From IMG/VR virus record IMGVR_UViG_3300033571_016046, positions 1-52,931 of that record: a stretch of 52,931 nt of DNA; one strand, given 5' to 3'. The notes beneath the pieces are model-generated. The model was not told the origin of the DNA. It saw nothing but the letters and a program-made list of their open reading frames with translations, and made no database searches. The translations under genes and the position numbers were made by a program. The DNA comes from a virus. Within the stretch, counting starts at the first letter, position 1. The number at the start of each line of letters is the position of its first letter. This document shows, piece after piece, positions 48,933 to 52,931 of this stretch.

Positions 48933-50089
48933 GAAATACCTCCGAACATCCAGCGAGAATCGTTTAGTTTGGTTTGTGAAGTGAGAGACTTTTCGATTGA
49001 ATCAATCAAAAGTTGTTTGCATTCTTTGCCCTGTTTCATGCCAAACATGAATGGACGATGCATAGGAAGAAGCATTCGATTTACAAACTCAACGGCAAAC
49101 TCCTTTTTATCTGGATACATTCTATTACCACCTTCAAAGATGGTGGTAAGGTCTTGTGCCACTTCATCAACTGCACTCCAAAACTCAGCCTGGAACTTTC
49201 GTAGTCGAGCAGAATCATCCTCAGTGAGCAGAGGAATCATATCATCTACTGCATCATTGATGATAACTTGAATGATATTCTTCTCTGAATTAATTTGTTC
49301 CTTTGACCGATGGCGAAGAATATATTCATCAGCTTTGATTTTGACCATATGACCATCATCAAAGCGAATGACTACACCTTCACCATCATCCCATGTACGA
49401 ATATGATTGATTAAATCTTCGCTAGTAGGAACACCTTTAGAATATGCTTTTACACATGGAATGTCATAGTGTGATGCAAGTTCTACCATGTTGAAGTATG
49501 GTAGATAGTTACCTTTAGTGAGGTTACGAATACCAGTGAGAATGAGTTGGTCTTCAGGATAATCAACTACAATACGATTTTTTCGTGAACACCATTCAAA
49601 GATAGGTGTCATTCCACCATCAATCATGGCACGAATGAAAGTACCATATTGTGGTTTATCTCCAATGAATACTTCTGCATTCATTGCAACATCAGTAATA
49701 CCAGCTTTTGTACCTAAACGAAAACCTTCTGTAGTTGGAATAGGTCGAATCATCGAACCATCTAACTTCTCCAGAACTACATGTGAAGCACTCAAGTTGA
49801 GTGTATCAATCTGAGTTTCATCACGCTCACCAACATTAAAGAACTTATGGTATGGACGAGAAATAAGTTCACCAGTAGCAGTATTAAAGATAAGTCCACG
49901 ACATTCACGACGCATCCACATGTTGTAATGTGTGCGATGGCGAATGAGTGAAAATGTATCTTCAAATGCCACCATGTAGTTGATAACAGTGTACCAACCT
50001 TTGTCCATTACTTTAAATTCTGGCTTGTCTTCAATCTGTAGAAGAACATCATCAATGTGATTGATTTCAGGAAATGTGTAGTTCATCAT
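48923..50089 (-). CDS. rnlA: T4 Rnl1-type RNA ligase
   Basis: The 388-aa enzyme is close to T4 RnlA (374 aa). The adenylated Lys is K108 in LEKLDGSMI (KxDG motif I). Motif III-like FEWCSRKNRIVVDY, motif IV DGEGVVIRF and motif V VKIKADEY follow in order. The N-terminal MRRECRGLIFNTATGELISR before PYHKFFNVGE is also typical. It seals broken tRNA in T4 after host PrrC cleavage. The ATG at 50089 was chosen (next ATG 50086); a TTG at 50092 extends the frame. Confidence 0.95.
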   Translation of the reverse strand: MMNYTFPEINHIDDVLLQIEDKPEFKVMDKGWYTVINYMVAFEDTFSLIRHRTHYNMWMRRECRGLIFNTATGELISRPYHKFFNVGERDETQIDTLNLSASHVVLEKLDGSMIRPIPTTEGFRLGTKAGITDVAMNAEVFIGDKPQYGTFIRAMIDGGMTPIFEWCSRKNRIVVDYPEDQLILTGIRNLTKGNYLPYFNMVELASHYDIPCVKAYSKGVPTSEDLINHIRTWDDGEGVVIRFDDGHMVKIKADEYILRHRSKEQINSEKNIIQVIINDAVDDMIPLLTEDDSARLRKFQAEFWSAVDEVAQDLTTIFEGGNRMYPDKKEFAVEFVNRMLLPMHRPFMFGMKQGKECKQLLIDSIEKSLTSQTKLNDSRWMFGGISWN

Positions 50090-50252
50090 CAAAAGTAAAG
50101 TATTCGTAGATTTGAGCCATTACAGCGTCGTCAATACGCTCCATGACAGCACTAGGAGCAGGATTCTCTACATGTTTGTGTGCGAGGTGCCAACCACGAC
50201 GGACACCTTCTTCAATAGCTTGTTCTAGAATAACACGAGTTTTAACTTTCAT
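50067..50252 (-). CDS. 61-aa conserved-type cyanophage protein
   Basis: The ATG at 50252 (MKVKTRVILEQAIEEGVRRG) was chosen. The frame is open further upstream but that part would overlap the 70-aa gene and reads unlike protein. The product continues WHLAHKHVENPAPSAVMERI and YEYFTFDDE. I recognise this as a small helical protein of T4-like cyanophages. It overlaps the ligase start by 23 bases. Confidence 0.85.
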   Translation of the reverse strand: MKVKTRVILEQAIEEGVRRGWHLAHKHVENPAPSAVMERIDDAVMAQIYEYFTFDDELHIS

Positions 50253-50454
50253 CGAGTTCCCTCCTAAACATTTCATCCCGACATTGTTCAAAATGCAACC
50301 ATGCAAGCTCTTCACGCTCACGCAAACTTGTAATGACAGCAGCAGCAATCTCAGGCCACTCATTCTTACTACCTTGCCACCAATCTTTGAAGTCAGGTGG
50401 CATTACTTTGGAAAGCTCATCATCGTAAGCTTTGAGTCGTTCAAGGTCAGTCAT
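50242..50454 (-). CDS. 70-aa conserved-type cyanophage protein
   Basis: The product MTDLERLKAYDDELSKVMPP continues DFKDWWQGSKNEWPEIAAAV and ends in an acidic helix (REREELAWLHFEQCRDEMFR). It is recognisable as a small protein that usually neighbours the RNA-ligase region in cyanomyoviruses. It overlaps both neighbours by about 8-11 bases. Function unknown. Confidence 0.85.
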   Translation of the reverse strand: MTDLERLKAYDDELSKVMPPDFKDWWQGSKNEWPEIAAAVITSLREREELAWLHFEQCRDEMFRRELDES

Positions 50455-50800
50455 TGTCCCAAGGTGCAGGTCGAGAGAGTAGTTGGCGTAGAAATGGCGT
50501 GGGTGGGGCTGGGTTGTTTATCTTCTCCATCATAGAGTCAAAAGCCTCCTCTGTCAAGTAGATGGTCTCTGGAATCTCATCAGGAGAACTTATGAACATA
50601 TCACTTTCATTAGTATTTTCAATGAATGTATCATATTCCATAGTCCACCAGCCATAGTTTAATTGATACCAGAAATCTGCACACAAATGTCTATCATCGA
50701 GTCGATAATCATCATGACAACACAAACGATACCAATACCAGAATGCAGTATATCTAATCGGTTTAAATCCGATTATCCATTTGTTTATGAGAGGAATCAT
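50447..50800 (-). CDS. 117-aa two-part protein with antitoxin-like tail
   Basis: The first half is aromatic and Cys-rich (YTAFWYWYRLCCHDDYRLDD, then ADFWYQLNYGWWTMEYD). It shares a FWYxLNYG core with the gene at 52745. The second half reads ETIYLTEEAFDSMMEKINNP followed by APPTPFLRQLLSRPAPWDND. That pattern (YLxxExFDxxxxxLxNPPxPxxxLxxLL) resembles the C-terminal tail of DUF1778/RHH antitoxins. An internal ATG at about residue 53 could start the second half alone. No toxin partner seen. Confidence 0.7.
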   Translation of the reverse strand: MIPLINKWIIGFKPIRYTAFWYWYRLCCHDDYRLDDRHLCADFWYQLNYGWWTMEYDTFIENTNESDMFISSPDEIPETIYLTEEAFDSMMEKINNPAPPTPFLRQLLSRPAPWDND

Positions 50801-51027
50801 GTTTCTATAGGAATAAAGTCCAATTCAAACCACAGGTTGTCTGAGTTACAATATAAAAGTCTAGGTGGTGTTGTTTGTTGCCACATCAATTGATTTCTAA
50901 AATTAGAATTAAATGTCCATGGAGGAGTAGAACCACGTCGCAGTTTATATATTCCCCCATTGGGCAGATGTGACATATTAAGGTTTAAACCTTTTTCTCC
51001 ATCAAATCCTGCTTCAGTTGGTTTCAT
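50797..51027 (-). CDS. 76-aa hypothetical protein
   Basis: The product MKPTEAGFDGEKGLNLNMSH continues GGIYKLRRGSTPPWTFNSNF and WFELDFIPIET. It is beta-rich and carries Trp and Pro. It overlaps both neighbours by ATGA. No family recognised. Confidence 0.75.
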   Translation of the reverse strand: MKPTEAGFDGEKGLNLNMSHLPNGGIYKLRRGSTPPWTFNSNFRNQLMWQQTTPPRLLYCNSDNLWFELDFIPIET

Positions 51028-51329
51028 TTGAGAACATCCGTTGCTGTGATGGACCCATACATTTCTTCATCTAGCATTTCCATCACTAAACCCTCAAAGT
51101 CAGTGACATCACTTTCATAAACATAATGTCCACCGTTGTTGTCACTCTCGGTGTAATTACCAAGATAATCACCAAAGGTTAGAAAGATTGCCATAGCACG
51201 AGCTTTGTCATGCTCTGTGAGTGTTTTATGTGGGTGTGCTACAATACACATAATCGTATTGAATAGCTCTTCTCGTGTGTATGAGAATGCTGGTGCTTCT
51301 TCATTTAGTTTCAGTGGATTGCTCGTCAT
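51024..51329 (-). CDS. 101-aa hypothetical protein
   Basis: The ATG at 51329 (MTSNPLKLNEEAPAFSYTRE) was chosen over an upstream start because the extra residues overlap the previous gene and are less natural. The product has a helical first part (FNTIMCIVAHPHKTLTEHDK) and an acidic end (VTDFEGLVMEMLDEEMYGSI). It is cytoplasmic. No family recognised. Confidence 0.8.
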   Translation of the reverse strand: MTSNPLKLNEEAPAFSYTREELFNTIMCIVAHPHKTLTEHDKARAMAIFLTFGDYLGNYTESDNNGGHYVYESDVTDFEGLVMEMLDEEMYGSITATDVLK

Positions 51330-51582
51330 GCCATTCCTCATATCGTGTGTTAATCTTACCATCATTCAGGAAAATATTCAAGTGTCCTGTGCTACCATTC
51401 TCCAAATAGAATGCCATCCACACATGATGCCCTTCATCCATCACCTCATAGTGATACCCTTTGATGTTGTCAAGCACAAACTCATCGGGGTTGTAGAGTT
51501 CTTTGTCGGTCATTGGTATTTCATTTTGTGTGAACTCTACCTCACGGTCAGTGGGAGAGTGTCCGTTAAATTTAATTTTCAT
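51301..51582 (-). CDS. 93-aa hypothetical protein
   Basis: The product MKIKFNGHSPTDREVEFTQN continues IPMTDKELYNPDEFVLDNIK and GYHYEVMDEGHHVWMAFYLE. A beta-rich acidic protein, with alternating strands typical of small phage enzymes' inhibitors or adaptor proteins, but without an identifiable motif. It ends 28 bases inside the next gene. Confidence 0.8.
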   Translation of the reverse strand: MKIKFNGHSPTDREVEFTQNEIPMTDKELYNPDEFVLDNIKGYHYEVMDEGHHVWMAFYLENGSTGHLNIFLNDGKINTRYEEWHDEQSTETK

Positions 51583-51584
51583 GA

Positions 51585-52169
51585 TTAGGAGAAGTTATAA
51601 TGTACACAGGTGTGGAATTCTTTGAAGCACTTGGCATTAGATAGTTTCATCATCACAGGTGGGATGAAGTAAGCACATTCCGTAAGGAAATCTTCTTTGC
51701 TCAGGAACTTCAGACCATACAGCATCCAGGTGCCAAACTCTTCGTGGAACTTGCGAACAGCACGATATTGTTTAGATGTGGTGGCAACATACTTATTTTC
51801 TGAGTTTTCAAAATCCTCTTTGCAGTTTGGTGTTGCCTGTGTCATCATAATACATGTGGTGTGACCCTCACCAGTAGCAAAATAATCAGCAATCATATAA
51901 ACCCAATACTCATCTACTGGGAATACATCACGCTGATACTTCTCCTCGTATTTTTTCATACAAGCATCAGCAACCAGTTGGAAGTTTTCTTTCTTCTTTG
52001 CTTCCAGTTCTGCTCGTAGTTCTACTTTTTCTGTTTCATTAAGTTCTTTGAGTTGGTCAGAATACTTACCAACAGCACCAACAGCAGTTTTCATTACTTC
52101 AATTCTTTGGTCTTCAAGATATTCATCAATCGCTTCTTTTTTTACTTGATAGGGGTCAATTTTAGTCAT
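51585..52169 (-). CDS. 194-aa hypothetical protein
   Basis: The N-terminal 75 residues are a charged helical region (YQVKKEAIDEYLEDQRIEVM, then LNETEKVELRAELEAKKKEN). A more globular domain follows (VDEYWVYMIADYFATGEGHT, FLTECAYFIPPVMMKLSNAK) with several Cys. It is separated from the next gene by 2 bp. I do not recognise a family. Confidence 0.85.
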   Translation of the reverse strand: MTKIDPYQVKKEAIDEYLEDQRIEVMKTAVGAVGKYSDQLKELNETEKVELRAELEAKKKENFQLVADACMKKYEEKYQRDVFPVDEYWVYMIADYFATGEGHTTCIMMTQATPNCKEDFENSENKYVATTSKQYRAVRKFHEEFGTWMLYGLKFLSKEDFLTECAYFIPPVMMKLSNAKCFKEFHTCVHYNFS

Positions 52170-52573
52170 GATAGAAATACCTTAAGTGTGCGTCCTTCAT
52201 CTTGTTCTGACACTTGGACATTAGAGCAATCATATTGAACATACTCTCGTCCATTCTTACCAATCACTTCTACACGATTGATAAGTGGATAGTTTTTGAT
52301 GTAGTCTCCATTTGGTGCTTCATAATCCAAATCACCTTCATTCCAAGGTTTCTGTCCGAAAGATTCGTAATCAATACCAAGTGATTCTAATGCTGCTTTG
52401 TTTGCTGCTTCTCGTTTCGCTGCTTCTTCAAATATTTCATCAGGATAAGGTTCTTGATTGTTCATAAGTTTCCTCAGTTTCTCTTTGGCGTATTCAGTAA
52501 TTTCGTATTTTTGTTTGCGAAGTTCTTCTACTTCTTCTTGAGTGAGATTAACCCAAGGCATATCATCGTTCAT
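52166..52573 (-). CDS. 135-aa hypothetical protein
   Basis: The ATG at 52573 (MNDDMPWVNLTQEEVEELRK) overlaps the stop of the 60-aa gene (ATGA), so it was preferred to a TTG three codons upstream. An acidic helical first half (EYAKEKLRKLMNNQEPYPDE, EEAAKREAANKAALESLGID) is followed by a small beta domain (LINRVEVIGKNGREYVQYDC). Function unknown. Confidence 0.85.
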   Translation of the reverse strand: MNDDMPWVNLTQEEVEELRKQKYEITEYAKEKLRKLMNNQEPYPDEIFEEAAKREAANKAALESLGIDYESFGQKPWNEGDLDYEAPNGDYIKNYPLINRVEVIGKNGREYVQYDCSNVQVSEQDEGRTLKVFLS

Positions 52574-52752
52574 GGTTCCCAAGCATAAGATTTCAAGAGT
52601 TCATTATCCCTTTGAAGTGTTTCAATTTTATCATACAAATCATCAATAATTTCAATCAAGGCATCATAATCAATCGTTTCAGTTGTTCTACCATCCTCCA
52701 TATCCTCATAGTAGGAATACTGGAGTTGTTGTTTTAGGTTTCGTTCAGTCAT
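52570..52752 (-). CDS. 60-aa acidic coiled-coil protein
   Basis: The product MTERNLKQQLQYSYYEDMED continues in an acidic coiled coil (ALIEIIDDLYDKIETLQRDN). It overlaps both neighbours. No family recognised. Confidence 0.75.
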   Translation of the reverse strand: MTERNLKQQLQYSYYEDMEDGRTTETIDYDALIEIIDDLYDKIETLQRDNELLKSYAWEP

Positions 52753-52927
52753 AATAAGTGTTTGCGTGTCCGTAGTTCAAATAATACCAGAACAGTTTTC
52801 TCATTCTTTCTTCATTAGGATATCCATCAAGATGGTTCCACATATGATTTCTCCAAGAATACACACAATACTCAAAGAGATGGATTGAGGTATAGATGTT
52901 CCACCTTTTCCAGGTGTCTTTGGTCAT
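52745..52927 (-). CDS. 60-aa Trp/Tyr-rich protein at the window edge
   Basis: ATG at 52927 lies 4 bp from the right edge, so an upstream extension cannot be excluded. The product is aromatic (MTKDTWKRWNIYTSIHLFEY, CVYSWRNHMWNHLDGYPNEE) and ends with RKLFWYYLNYGHANTYYD. The FWYxLNYG core recurs in the 117-aa protein at 50447, so the two may be paralogous. Function unknown. Confidence 0.7.
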   Translation of the reverse strand: MTKDTWKRWNIYTSIHLFEYCVYSWRNHMWNHLDGYPNEERMRKLFWYYLNYGHANTYYD

Positions 52928-52931
52928 CGTA

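Noticed and set aside
1-52931. Search for tRNA genes, since an RNA-repair cassette is present
   Set aside because: No cloverleaf or GGTTCRA-type T-loop outside coding DNA was found by eye; a covariance-model scan would be decisive.

Overview
The window looks like part of a T4-like myovirus of cyanobacteria (a cyanophage of the Kyanoviridae type). All convincing genes lie on the minus strand. The T4 morphogenesis order can be read from high to low coordinates: PAAR spike tip, gp25, gp6, a gp7-like giant, gp8, a gp10-like giant, fibre-like and small structural proteins, gp13, gp14, gp15, gp16. Many gene starts are preceded by ATAAATA or CTAAATA, the late-promoter signature of T4-like phages. 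No tRNA, CRISPR array, integrase or transposase was seen. The host is inferred only: small proteins of cyanomyovirus type, and TTTTCCACA boxes of the kind bound by cyanobacterial DnaA.

Region 1 (1-33453) is the late virion module: neck, tail completion, small terminase, baseplate wedge and fibre-like proteins. It includes three very large proteins (3487, 2120 and 1063 aa) and several short genes of under 60 codons. An AbrB-fold-like 59-aa protein heads this block.

Region 2 (33454-37345) starts with a 433-bp intergenic stretch. It continues with short, mostly single genes separated by G/C-rich hairpins and host-type (sigma-70) promoters. Genes between about 33.88 and 35.56 kb use clearly GC-richer codons than the AT-rich remainder, which suggests recent acquisition. 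One encodes a Cys-rich protein resembling a plasmid/phage family (DUF7227, recalled from memory).

Region 3 (37346-37852) is the most unusual part, a 507-bp gene-free segment. It holds two inverted pairs of TTTTCCACA boxes, AT-rich iterated repeats, and the only consensus sigma-70 promoter found on the plus strand (TTGACA, 17 bp, TATAAT). I read it as a candidate replication origin. A PD-(D/E)XK nuclease gene lies just beyond it.

Region 4 (37853-52931) is a dense accessory array of tightly overlapping small genes with many ATGA junctions. It contains a metallophosphoesterase, an SF2 helicase, a 515-aa protein of unknown function with its own late promoter, and an SPFH-like membrane protein. 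It also has an RNA-repair cassette: T4 Rnl1-type RNA ligase, polynucleotide kinase, a zinc deaminase and a PseT-like 3' phosphatase. The two activities that T4 fuses in one polypeptide (PseT) are here separate genes with the deaminase between them. Several genes too short for routine ORF calling were recovered from reading frame, start-stop overlap and composition.
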